This document shows positions 7,800 to 15,437 of a stretch of DNA of 64,000 bases, in pieces. Position numbers and translations under genes: made by a program. The DNA lies in assembly GCF_011601265.1 (NCBI RefSeq), contig NZ_JAAOLX010000002.1:1-64000 (forward strand), given 5' to 3'. This DNA is from Iodobacter violaceini. Lineage in GTDB: Bacteria > Pseudomonadota > Gammaproteobacteria > Burkholderiales > Chitinibacteraceae. Every line of letters begins with the position of its first letter. Positions within the stretch are counted from its first letter, which is position 1. The notes under the pieces are model-generated. The model had not been told where the DNA came from. It did not search any database and saw nothing but the letters and a program-made list of their open reading frames with translations.

Positions 7800-9722
7800 A
7801 TGGATGTCTTTAATAATTTTGCTGCACGTTATGAGCGCACACGCGAAGAAGAAATGTCTCTGCGGGACTATCTTGAGTTGTGCAAACATGATCAGGTTGC
7901 TTATGCCACTGCGGCAGAACGCATGCTGATGGCGATTGGTGAGCCTGAATTAATTGATACCCGGCTGGATTCAAGCTTGTCGCGTATTTTCCAGAATAAA
8001 GTGATCCGTATCTATCCGGCCTTTCGTGAGTTTTATGGCATGGAAGAAGTGATTGAGCAGGTCGTTGCTTATTTCCGCCATGCTGCTCAGGGGCTTGAAG
8101 AAAAGAAACAAATTTTATATTTACTGGGGCCGGTGGGTGGCGGGAAAAGCTCTATTGCCGAAAAACTAAAAGAATTAATGGAGTGTGTTCCTTTTTATTG
8201 CATTAAAGGCTCACCAGTGAATGAATCTCCTTTGGGCTTGTTTAATGCCGAAGAAGATGGTGCTTTATTGCAGGAGCAATTTGGAATTGAAGGGCGCTAT
8301 TTAAAAACCATTCCAAGCCCCTGGGCCGTTAAGCGGCTTCATGAATTTAATGGTGATATCAACCAGTTCAGAGTGGTTAAGCGCCACCCTTCTGTATTGC
8401 GTCAGGTGGCGATTGCTAAAACTGAGCCTGGCGATGAAAACAATCAGGATATCTCTGCGCTGGTGGGTAAAGTTGATATTCGTAAATTAGAAAAATATGC
8501 GCAGGATGACCCGGATGCCTATAGCTATTCCGGCGGGCTTTGCCTTGCCAATCAGGGCTTGCTTGAATTCGTAGAAATGTTTAAAGCACCCATTAAAGTA
8601 TTACACCCTTTACTGACGGCAACACAGGAAGGTAATTTCAAGGGTACTGAGGGTTTTGGTGCAATTCCTTTTGATGGCGTTGTACTTGCGCACTCAAATG
8701 AATCGGAATGGAAGCAATTTAAAAACAATAAGAATAACGAAGCGTTTTTAGACCGTATTTATATTGTAAAAGTGCCTTACTGCCTGAGGGTTAGTGAGGA
8801 AGTGAAAATTTATGAGAAATTGGTGCTTAATTCCTCTCTGTCAAAAGCACCATGCGCACCTGGCACTTTAAAAATGATGGCGCAGTTTGCCATTTTATCC
8901 CGGCTGCGTGAGCCGGAAAATTCCAGCATTTTTTCAAAAATGCTGGTTTACGATGGTGAAAATTTAAAAGATGTTGATCCAAAGGCAAAATCGATTCAGG
9001 AATATCGTGATTTTGCTGGCGTTGATGAGGGTATGAATGGGTTGTCTACCCGGTTTGCTTTTAAAATTTTATCAAAAGTTTTTAATTTTGATCATGCCGA
9101 AGTGGCGGCAAATCCGGTTCATTTACTGTATTTGCTGGAGCAGCAGGTAGAGCGTGAGCAGTTTTCTGCCGAGCTTGAGCAAAAATATATCTCATATATC
9201 AAAGAATTTATGGCTTTGAAATATGTTGATTTTATTGGTAAGGAAATTCAAACCGCTTACCTTGAAAGCTATTCGGAATACGGTCAGAACATTTTTGACC
9301 GCTATGTCACGCTGGCTGATTACTGGATTCAGGATCAGGAGTATCGCGATGCTGATACAGGCGAATCATTTGACCGCACCAGTTTAAATAATGAGCTGGA
9401 AAAAATTGAAAAACCGGCAGGCATTTCTAATCCAAAAGATTTCAGAAATGAAATTGTCAATTTTGTATTACGCGCCCGTGCTAACAATGGCGGCAATAAT
9501 CCTGCATGGACTTCTTATGAAAAATTGCGCTCTGTAATAGAGAAAAAAATGTTCTCTAATACCGAAGAATTGTTGCCGGTGATTTCATTTAATGCCAAAG
9601 CAAGCCATGACGATGCGCGTAAACATGAAGATTTTGTAAACAGAATGGTCAGTAAGGGCTATACGCCCAAGCAGGTCAGACTGTTATGCGAATGGTATTT
9701 AAGAGTGCGTAAATCATCGTAA
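7800..9722 (+). CDS. prkA: PrkA-family serine protein kinase / AAA+ ATPase (YeaG)
   Basis: This protein has 640 residues, close to E. coli YeaG (644). It has an N-terminal AAA+-like domain with the P-loop GPVGGGKS at about residue 110 and the C-terminal PrkA domain. In enterobacteria YeaG acts with YeaH in adaptation to nitrogen starvation and stationary phase. I chose the ATG at 7800, preceded by GAGGAGAGG. An upstream in-frame start at 7740 would add 20 residues through leader sequence. It is the first gene of prkA-yeaH-spoVR. The 77 nt before yeaH contain a palindromic element. Confidence 0.95.
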   Translation: MDVFNNFAARYERTREEEMSLRDYLELCKHDQVAYATAAERMLMAIGEPELIDTRLDSSLSRIFQNKVIRIYPAFREFYGMEEVIEQVVAYFRHAAQGLEEKKQILYLLGPVGGGKSSIAEKLKELMECVPFYCIKGSPVNESPLGLFNAEEDGALLQEQFGIEGRYLKTIPSPWAVKRLHEFNGDINQFRVVKRHPSVLRQVAIAKTEPGDENNQDISALVGKVDIRKLEKYAQDDPDAYSYSGGLCLANQGLLEFVEMFKAPIKVLHPLLTATQEGNFKGTEGFGAIPFDGVVLAHSNESEWKQFKNNKNNEAFLDRIYIVKVPYCLRVSEEVKIYEKLVLNSSLSKAPCAPGTLKMMAQFAILSRLREPENSSIFSKMLVYDGENLKDVDPKAKSIQEYRDFAGVDEGMNGLSTRFAFKILSKVFNFDHAEVAANPVHLLYLLEQQVEREQFSAELEQKYISYIKEFMALKYVDFIGKEIQTAYLESYSEYGQNIFDRYVTLADYWIQDQEYRDADTGESFDRTSLNNELEKIEKPAGISNPKDFRNEIVNFVLRARANNGGNNPAWTSYEKLRSVIEKKMFSNTEELLPVISFNAKASHDDARKHEDFVNRMVSKGYTPKQVRLLCEWYLRVRKSS

Positions 9723-9723
9723 T

Positions 9724-9790
9724 CCAGTGAGGGGGAGGAGTGGTATCGAGGGTGGCTCGGGATCGCTCCTTGCGTCTCACTCCTCACTGG
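9724..9790. repeat. Palindromic intergenic element, copy 1
   Basis: A 67-bp element is bounded by CCAGTGAGG (9724-9732) and its exact complement CCTCACTGG (9782-9790). The inner arms are rich in GTGAGG/GAGTG against CACTCCTCAC. It fills almost all of the space between prkA and yeaH. Its right end runs straight into GGAG, the ribosome-binding site of yeaH. A related element lies at 59449-59520 before kdsA. Confidence 0.8.
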
Positions 9791-9799
9791 AGTTGCAAA

Positions 9800-11077
9800 A
9801 TGATCCATATGATTGATCGGCGTTTGAATGGTAAAAATAAGTCGGCGATAAATCGGGAGCGATTTCTTCGTCGTTTTAAGGGGCAAATTAAAGAGGCGGT
9901 GACACGTGCCGTAAATGGCAGATCAATTACCGATATAGAGCGTGGTGAAAAAGTATCTATTCCGGTCAAAGATATTAATGAGCCGGGTTTTGCCCATGCC
10001 CCAGGTGGTATTTGGGAGCGCGTCTTTCCCGGTAATGATCGTTATAGCCGGGGAGATGAAATCGATCGTCCTGATGGCGGCGGGGGCAGCGGGGGTAATG
10101 GCGGCGCCGGGAATGGCGGCGATGGCGAGGATGACTTTGTTTTTGAATTAAGCAAAGAAGAGTTTTTAGAATTTTTCTTTGATGATCTTGAATTGCCCAA
10201 TTTAGTTAAAACGCAATTAAAACAAAGCATGGTGATGAAGCCCGTCAGGGCCGGGTTTACCTCTGATGGTACGCCCACCAATATCCATGTATTGCGCAGC
10301 TTGCGTGCGGCATTAGGGCGGCGCATTGCTTTATCTGCAGGCCCGCTGGAGGAGCTTAATACCCTGCAGGAGCAACTGGATGAATTGCTTGAAACGCAAG
10401 GGGAGCGCTCGCAGGAAGTGCAAACCCTGCAGGCTATTATTCGTGAATTAAAAGCAAAATTGGTTTGCATTCCCTACATTGATCCGTTTGATCTGAAATA
10501 TACCAATCGTGTTCGGGTGCCTAAGCCAACAACCCAGGCGGTGATGTTTTGTGTAATGGATGTTTCCGGCTCGATGGATGAGGCAAAGAAAGATATTGCA
10601 AAGCGATTCTTTATTTTGCTTTATTTATTTCTTGTGCGCGCATATGAAAAAATTGAGGTGGTCTTTATACGGCACCATACTCAGGCTACCGAAGTCAATG
10701 AGCACGATTTTTTTCATGCAAGGGATACGGGGGGGACCGTTGTTTCATCGGCAATCAAGCTCACCAAGAAAATAATTGATGAACGCTACCCGGATGCCGA
10801 TTGGAATATTTATGTGGCACAAGCCAGTGATGGGGATAACTGGGATTCCGATTCGCCTCAGTGCCGGCAATTATTAAGCGCCGAAATTATGCCGCTGCTG
10901 CAATATTATGCTTATGTGGAAATCACCGAGGGGGAACCGCAAAATCTTTGGTTTGAATATGAAAAAGTGGCCGAACAGCATGCTCACTTTACGATGCGGC
11001 GCATTCGTAATCCCGCAGAAATTTGGCCGATATTTAAGGAGCTGTTTAAAAAAGTGAGCGCAAGGGGGGGGGCATGA
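9800..11077 (+). CDS. yeaH: YeaH/YhbH family protein (DUF444), VWA-like
   Basis: This 425-residue protein matches E. coli YeaH (427) in length and layout. Residues 1-90 carry the conserved arginine-rich start (RRLNGKNKSAINRERFLRR), followed by a glycine/aspartate linker at about 92-112. The C-terminal half is a von Willebrand A-like domain with the MIDAS motif DVSGSMD. It is the partner of PrkA/YeaG in stress adaptation; the molecular activity is not known. The ATG at 9800 has GGAG upstream, supplied by the end of the palindromic element. A longer start at 9740 would translate that element and is rejected. Its 3' end overlaps spoVR by 4 nt. Confidence 0.94.
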   Translation: MIHMIDRRLNGKNKSAINRERFLRRFKGQIKEAVTRAVNGRSITDIERGEKVSIPVKDINEPGFAHAPGGIWERVFPGNDRYSRGDEIDRPDGGGGSGGNGGAGNGGDGEDDFVFELSKEEFLEFFFDDLELPNLVKTQLKQSMVMKPVRAGFTSDGTPTNIHVLRSLRAALGRRIALSAGPLEELNTLQEQLDELLETQGERSQEVQTLQAIIRELKAKLVCIPYIDPFDLKYTNRVRVPKPTTQAVMFCVMDVSGSMDEAKKDIAKRFFILLYLFLVRAYEKIEVVFIRHHTQATEVNEHDFFHARDTGGTVVSSAIKLTKKIIDERYPDADWNIYVAQASDGDNWDSDSPQCRQLLSAEIMPLLQYYAYVEITEGEPQNLWFEYEKVAEQHAHFTMRRIRNPAEIWPIFKELFKKVSARGGA

Positions 11078-12612
11078 GCACAAATACACGCCAAAAAAAA
11101 TCGCGCGCAAAAAAGCTTTTATCAACGGGCTCGGAATGGTCATTTGATTTGATTGATGATTATTATCGGGAAATTGCGCGCGTAGCAAAGCAGTTTGGCC
11201 TCGATACATATCCTAATCAATTGGAGGTGATTTCAGCCGAACAAATGATGGATGCCTATGCCTCAGTAGGTATGCCGGTAATGTATAACCATTGGAGTTA
11301 TGGCAAGCATTTTTTGTCAACGCAAAAATCGTATCAGCGCGGGGCAATGGGGCTTGCCTATGAGATTGTGATTAACTCCAGCCCTTGTATTGCCTATTTG
11401 ATGGAAGAAAACACCATGACCATGCAGGCGTTAGTTATTGCGCATGCAGCCTTTGGCCATAATTCTTTTTTTAAGGGTAATTATTTATTCAGAAGCTGGA
11501 CGGATGCAACTGCCATTATTGATTACCTGGTCTTTGCGAAAAATTATATTGCTCAGTGTGAGCAAAGATATGGAGAAGATAAGGTAGAAGAGTTACTTGA
11601 TTCTTGCCATGCGCTGATGAATTATGGTGTTGATCGCTATAAGCGGCCGCAAAAATTATCACTCTCTTTAGAATTGGCTAAGCAATCAGAGCGGGAGAAT
11701 TATCAGCAATCGCAAATAAATGAATTATGGCGAACTATTCCTAAGCGTACAGAGGAAGAGAAAGCACATGAGGAAAGCCGTTTTCCTTCTGAGCCGCAAG
11801 AAAATTTACTGTATTTTATTGAGAAATACGCGCCTTTATTAGCGCCGTGGCAAAGAGAAATTGTGCGGATTATTCGCAAAATTGCTCAATATTTTTATCC
11901 GCAGCGGCAAACCCAGGTGATGAATGAGGGGTGGGCAACATTCTGGCATTACACATTGTTAAATCAATTGTATGACGAAGGCCTGGTTGATGATGCTTTT
12001 ATGCTGGAGTTTTTGCACAGCCACACCAATGTGGTATTTCAGCAGCCTGTAACCAGCAAATGGTTTAACGGGATTAATCCTTATGCCCTGGGTTTTGCTA
12101 TGTTTCGTGATCTGCGGCGGATTTGTGAGGAGCCTACCGAGGAAGATAAAGCTTGGTTTCCGGATTTGGTGAATACAGACTGGAAAAAAACACTGGATTT
12201 TGCAATGCGTAACTTTAAGGATGAAAGTTTTATTTTGCAGTATCTTTCGCCTAAATTAATGCGTGAATTCCGCTTGTTCGCTATTTTGGATGATGACTAT
12301 TTGCCTAAATTAAAAGTGGCGGCCATTCATGATGATGCAGGCTACCTGGATATCAGGCAAAAGCTGGCTGATCAGTATAATTTAGCGGGGCGTGAGCCTA
12401 ATATTCAGGTGTATGAGGCTAATACCCAAGGGGATCGTTCATTAACTTTAAGGCATTACCAATATCAGCGCAGGCCTTTAGGAAATAGTGTGCATGAGGT
12501 GCTGAAGCATATTTCACGGCTGTGGGGGTTTTCGGTAAAGCTGGAGAGTGTTGATGAAAAGGGAAGGGTTTTGCTTAGTTACGAATGTAAGCTTGAGAAA
12601 AGAGGCAATTGA
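11074..12612 (+). CDS. SpoVR/YcgB family protein
   Basis: This 512-residue SpoVR-family protein has the length of E. coli YcgB (510). The family is named from a Bacillus spore-cortex gene but is widespread in non-sporulating bacteria, usually next to prkA and yeaH as here. Conserved features include AHAAFGHNSFFKGNYLF and the tract NEGWATFWHYTLLN, with His and Glu residues that could bind metal. Function is unknown. It starts inside the last codons of yeaH (ATGA overlap), so translation is coupled. It is convergent with rplI and shares a bidirectional terminator with it. Confidence 0.94.
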   Translation: MSTNTRQKKSRAKKLLSTGSEWSFDLIDDYYREIARVAKQFGLDTYPNQLEVISAEQMMDAYASVGMPVMYNHWSYGKHFLSTQKSYQRGAMGLAYEIVINSSPCIAYLMEENTMTMQALVIAHAAFGHNSFFKGNYLFRSWTDATAIIDYLVFAKNYIAQCEQRYGEDKVEELLDSCHALMNYGVDRYKRPQKLSLSLELAKQSERENYQQSQINELWRTIPKRTEEEKAHEESRFPSEPQENLLYFIEKYAPLLAPWQREIVRIIRKIAQYFYPQRQTQVMNEGWATFWHYTLLNQLYDEGLVDDAFMLEFLHSHTNVVFQQPVTSKWFNGINPYALGFAMFRDLRRICEEPTEEDKAWFPDLVNTDWKKTLDFAMRNFKDESFILQYLSPKLMREFRLFAILDDDYLPKLKVAAIHDDAGYLDIRQKLADQYNLAGREPNIQVYEANTQGDRSLTLRHYQYQRRPLGNSVHEVLKHISRLWGFSVKLESVDEKGRVLLSYECKLEKRGN

Positions 12613-12618
12613 TATAAA

Positions 12619-12646
12619 AAAACGGCAATCAGAAGATTGCCGTTTT
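12619..12646. terminator. Bidirectional terminator between spoVR and rplI
   Basis: A 12-bp perfect stem, AAAACGGCAATC and GATTGCCGTTTT with a 4-nt loop, is flanked by A and T runs, so it can act on both converging units. Confidence 0.9.
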
Positions 12647-12677
12647 CATATGTGAAGCTATTAATTAATCGTAAAGA

Positions 12678-13127
12678 TTAGTTAATACCAACAACAGTTA
12701 CTTTCACTGCAGCAACGATTTCGTGGTGCAGAGCAAGTTCAACTTCGTATTCGCCGATTTGCTTGAAAGGACCATCAGGCAGACGAACTTCAGATTTAGC
12801 CACTTCAAAGCCAGCAGCAACGAATGCTTCGGCGATGTCTTGTGTGCTAACTGAACCGAACAGGCGGCCATCAACACCAGCTTTTTGTTCGATTGTTACT
12901 GCAGAGCCTTCCAGCTTAGCAGCGCGAGCTGTAGCAGCAGCAATGATTTCAGCCTGACGTGCTTCGAGCTCTACACGACGAGCTTCGAATTGTGCCAGGT
13001 TAGCTGCAGTTGCGCGCTTTGCTTTACCTTGTGGTACCAAGAAGTTACGTGCGTAACCATCTTTAACGGTAACAACATCACCAAGACCACCTAAGTTTGC
13101 TACTTTTTCGAGCAGAATGATTTGCAT
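12678..13127 (-). CDS. rplI: 50S ribosomal protein L9
   Basis: L9 binds 23S rRNA with its N-terminal domain. The 149 residues begin [19 protein letters not shown], the standard L9 signature, with the [13 protein letters not shown] segment, a long connecting helix rich in Ala, Arg and Glu, and a C-terminal domain. It is last in the rpsF-priB-rpsR-rplI operon, read on the minus strand, 15 nt after rpsR. Confidence 0.98.
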   Translation of the reverse strand: MQIILLEKVANLGGLGDVVTVKDGYARNFLVPQGKAKRATAANLAQFEARRVELEARQAEIIAAATARAAKLEGSAVTIEQKAGVDGRLFGSVSTQDIAEAFVAAGFEVAKSEVRLPDGPFKQIGEYEVELALHHEIVAAVKVTVVGIN

Positions 13128-13142
13128 TTTTATTCTTCTCTC

Positions 13143-13370
13143 TTAGTGTTGGTCGGTGTATGGCAGAAGCGCAAGCAGACGAGCTACTTTGATTGCTTCA
13201 GACAGCTGGCGTTGGAACTTAGCTTTAGTACCAGTGATACGAGCTGGGATAATCTTACCGTTTTCAGAGATAAAGTCTTTTAACAGAGCAATATCTTTGT
13301 AATCCACGTGGGCAATGCCTTCGGCGGTAAAGCGGCAGAATTTTTTCCGCTTGAACAGATGACGCGACAT
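13143..13370 (-). CDS. rpsR: 30S ribosomal protein S18
   Basis: S18 sits on the 30S platform beside S6. The 75-residue protein starts [18 protein letters not shown] and ends in the conserved basic region [16 protein letters not shown] chose the ATG at 13370 with GAGG 8 nt upstream. A TTG at 13382 would add four residues and overlap priB. The zinc-binding cysteines of some S18 forms are absent except one. Confidence 0.97.
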   Translation of the reverse strand: MSRHLFKRKKFCRFTAEGIAHVDYKDIALLKDFISENGKIIPARITGTKAKFQRQLSEAIKVARLLALLPYTDQH

Positions 13371-13378
13371 GATAAACC

Positions 13379-13702
13379 TCAATTCAACAATTCAAATTCT
13401 TCGAGATGCAACACAAGCTCATGGCGGTAACGATTACTTTTTGCGGCAATAAAACCTTTGCTGGCAAGTCTTTGTCCGATTTGAATCGGAGCAAGTCTTG
13501 CTGCAATGTCACCGAGTGCCATCATGGCCACTTCACACTCCACCTTGCGGTGTTTACCTGCTTCGGTCTGTTCTGAAAGGTGAGTGATCACAATTTCTAA
13601 AACAGGGGTCCCCGCAGGGGTGTAACGTATATCGCTTCGTTTTATAACGGTACCGTCAATAAGTACCCGGTTGCGTTTGTCCAATTTAGTAGTCCATAGC
13701 AA
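13379..13702 (-). CDS. priB: Primosomal replication protein N
   Basis: PriB is a single-stranded-DNA-binding OB-fold protein of the replication restart primosome. The 107-residue frame contains [20 protein letters not shown], typical of the family, and the ending [10 protein letters not shown]. It sits between rpsF and rpsR, the standard position for priB in beta- and gammaproteobacteria. There is no ATG: the frame begins at TTG 13702, and another TTG at 13684 is possible. Neither has a strong ribosome-binding site, so the start is uncertain. Confidence 0.9.
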   Translation of the reverse strand: MLWTTKLDKRNRVLIDGTVIKRSDIRYTPAGTPVLEIVITHLSEQTEAGKHRKVECEVAMMALGDIAARLAPIQIGQRLASKGFIAAKSNRYRHELVLHLEEFELLN

Positions 13703-13737
13703 GCAGGGCGAAAGTTTCGCAGTGCTTACTGTTTACC

Positions 13738-14103
13738 TTAGGCAGCAGGAACGCCTTCGGCGGCTGGTGTCAGGGACTTGGACTTCTCTTCCTTCATCAT
13801 TGGGGAAGCTTCAACAACAGCATGTTCTGTGCGCAGAGTGATGTGGCGCAGAACGGCGTCATTGAATTTGAAGGCGTGTTCTAGTTCATCCAAAATCAAT
13901 TGGCTGATTTCGACGTTCATCATGACGTAGTGAGCTTTGTGGATCTTTTGGATCGGGTAAGCTAACTGACGACGGCCCCAGTCTTCAAGGCGGTGAATAG
14001 CACCACCACCGTTTGTGATCAGGGTCTTGTAGCGATCAATCATCGCTGGAACCTGTTCGCTTTGATCCGGATGCACGATAAATACGATTTCGTAATGTCG
14101 CAT
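13738..14103 (-). CDS. rpsF: 30S ribosomal protein S6
   Basis: S6 pairs with S18 on the 30S platform. The 121 residues start [19 protein letters not shown] and include [13 protein letters not shown] and [10 protein letters not shown], all standard S6 motifs. The C-terminal tail after about residue 100 is acidic and variable. The ATG has AAGGAG upstream. It is the first gene of the ribosomal operon. Confidence 0.98.
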   Translation of the reverse strand: MRHYEIVFIVHPDQSEQVPAMIDRYKTLITNGGGAIHRLEDWGRRQLAYPIQKIHKAHYVMMNVEISQLILDELEHAFKFNDAVLRHITLRTEHAVVEASPMMKEEKSKSLTPAAEGVPAA

Positions 14104-14222
14104 GACATCTCCTTATGGATGTTAAGCCTGCCGCGTGCGACTACGGTCAGGCAAGGGTTGTTAAGAGGGGCGGATCATACCGGAGAATTGATCCGGACTC
14201 AAGGGATATAAAACGCGGGTAA

Positions 14223-14546
14223 TTAACGTTCGATCTGATCAATCTTGCCGCTGACCGCAGCCCATGTTTCGTGATCAGGAAGCGGATCTTTCTTTTCTAC
14301 AATGGCATGCCAGATTTTAGACATTTCAGCGTTGAGTTCAATGTAGTCCTGCATGTCGGCCGGAACGTCGTCTTCTGCATAAATCGCTTCAACGGGGCAT
14401 TCGGCTACGCAGAGTGTGCAATCGATACATTCATCAGGATCAATCACTAAAAAATTTGGCCCTTCACGAAAACAGTCTACCGGGCATACATCGACGCAAT
14501 CCGTGTATTTGCATTTCACACAGGCGTCGGTCACTACGTACGTCAT
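14223..14546 (-). CDS. fdxA: Seven-iron ferredoxin (FdxA type)
   Basis: This 107-residue ferredoxin starts [21 protein letters not shown]. The first cluster region has C-x2-C-x4-C-x3-CP spacing ([18 protein letters not shown]), and the second is [12 protein letters not shown]. This is the arrangement of FdxA proteins that hold one [3Fe-4S] and one [4Fe-4S] cluster. It is an electron carrier in the cytoplasm. The ATG at 14546 has AAGGA upstream; the nine extra codons upstream belong to the leader. It appears monocistronic. Confidence 0.95.
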   Translation of the reverse strand: MTYVVTDACVKCKYTDCVDVCPVDCFREGPNFLVIDPDECIDCTLCVAECPVEAIYAEDDVPADMQDYIELNAEMSKIWHAIVEKKDPLPDHETWAAVSGKIDQIER

Positions 14547-15437
14547 GATTGAATCCTTATATATATTGGGCACTGGTCCTTGAGCCGCACAAAATTTGGG
14601 CAGATCGTCCCTGATTTTAGCAGAGCCCCGTGCTTTAGAAGCAATAAGCTGGTTATTTATAAATAATTAGTGGTGATAATCAGCAGGGCGTGTTTGTGAT
14701 TTGTGCTGCGCTGGCACCACACATGCGGGCCGGTCTATTCTGCTATTGGGGATGGGTTTTATCTGTGATTTTATGTTAAGTGGATAGTGGCAGCGGGGTG
14801 TTTTTCATTAATAGGGATGATTTAATTGATTTGTCTGTTGTCGTTTCCGCTCGGGTATTCACCTTATTGTTGCACCAGGGCTTGAATGAGGATTTTGGTG
14901 TAATAGCAATGGGCGTTATAATTGCCCGGCTCAGATATTTTGTGTTTACCCCCGCCGGCTAATGGATTGATTTTTTTTATCCTGACTTTGGAATTATAAA
15001 TTTCTGAGGTGACTTTGATTAAATCGGGGTCGGCAAAGTTGGCTTAAGTAAAATCAATGACTTAAGGGCGGATTGTCCGGGGTTTTATGATTTTTTACAT
15101 GCAGCACCAGGAGGAAAACGTGGCATTTAAGTTGAATTTTTGATTTGTGTAGATAACTATTGGAATAGTGCTATATTATTTGCTATATGATTTAAGTGTA
15201 TTTTTTATTAGCAAATTGATGTATTGCCAGTTTTGCTCTCCTGTTTTTTTGCAGACTTTCTGTCCTGACCGGATATTGAGATGCCACAAAAAAAAGCAGA
15301 TTTGCCAGCGTGGCGGTATGTGTAAATTAAGTGCATGACTTGCGTCAGGCTTGGCGCAAATGTTATGTTCGTCGGGCTGTAAGCGCTGGGTTTTATATCA
15401 TACCTGGTTAAAAATAAAGTGAAGTGCTGGGGGAATT
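14547..15437. other. Long AT-rich intergenic region before fimV
   Basis: About 890 nt separate fdxA and fimV. Short frames at 14780-14962 and 15208-15444 have no ribosome-binding site or recognisable product. Several T-rich blocks could be promoters; GGAATAGTGCTATATTAT around 15161-15178 contains a -10-like TATATT. No known RNA or repeat was recognised. Confidence 0.5.

Noticed and set aside
9740-9799. N-terminal extension of YeaH
   Set aside because: It translates the palindromic element; the ATG at 9800 gives the family length.
10042-10470. Ser/Pro-rich 142-codon minus-strand frame
   Set aside because: It is the antisense shadow of the glycine linker and VWA part of yeaH.
14780-14962. 60-codon plus-strand frame before fimV
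   Set aside because: There is no ribosome-binding site and no recognisable protein character.
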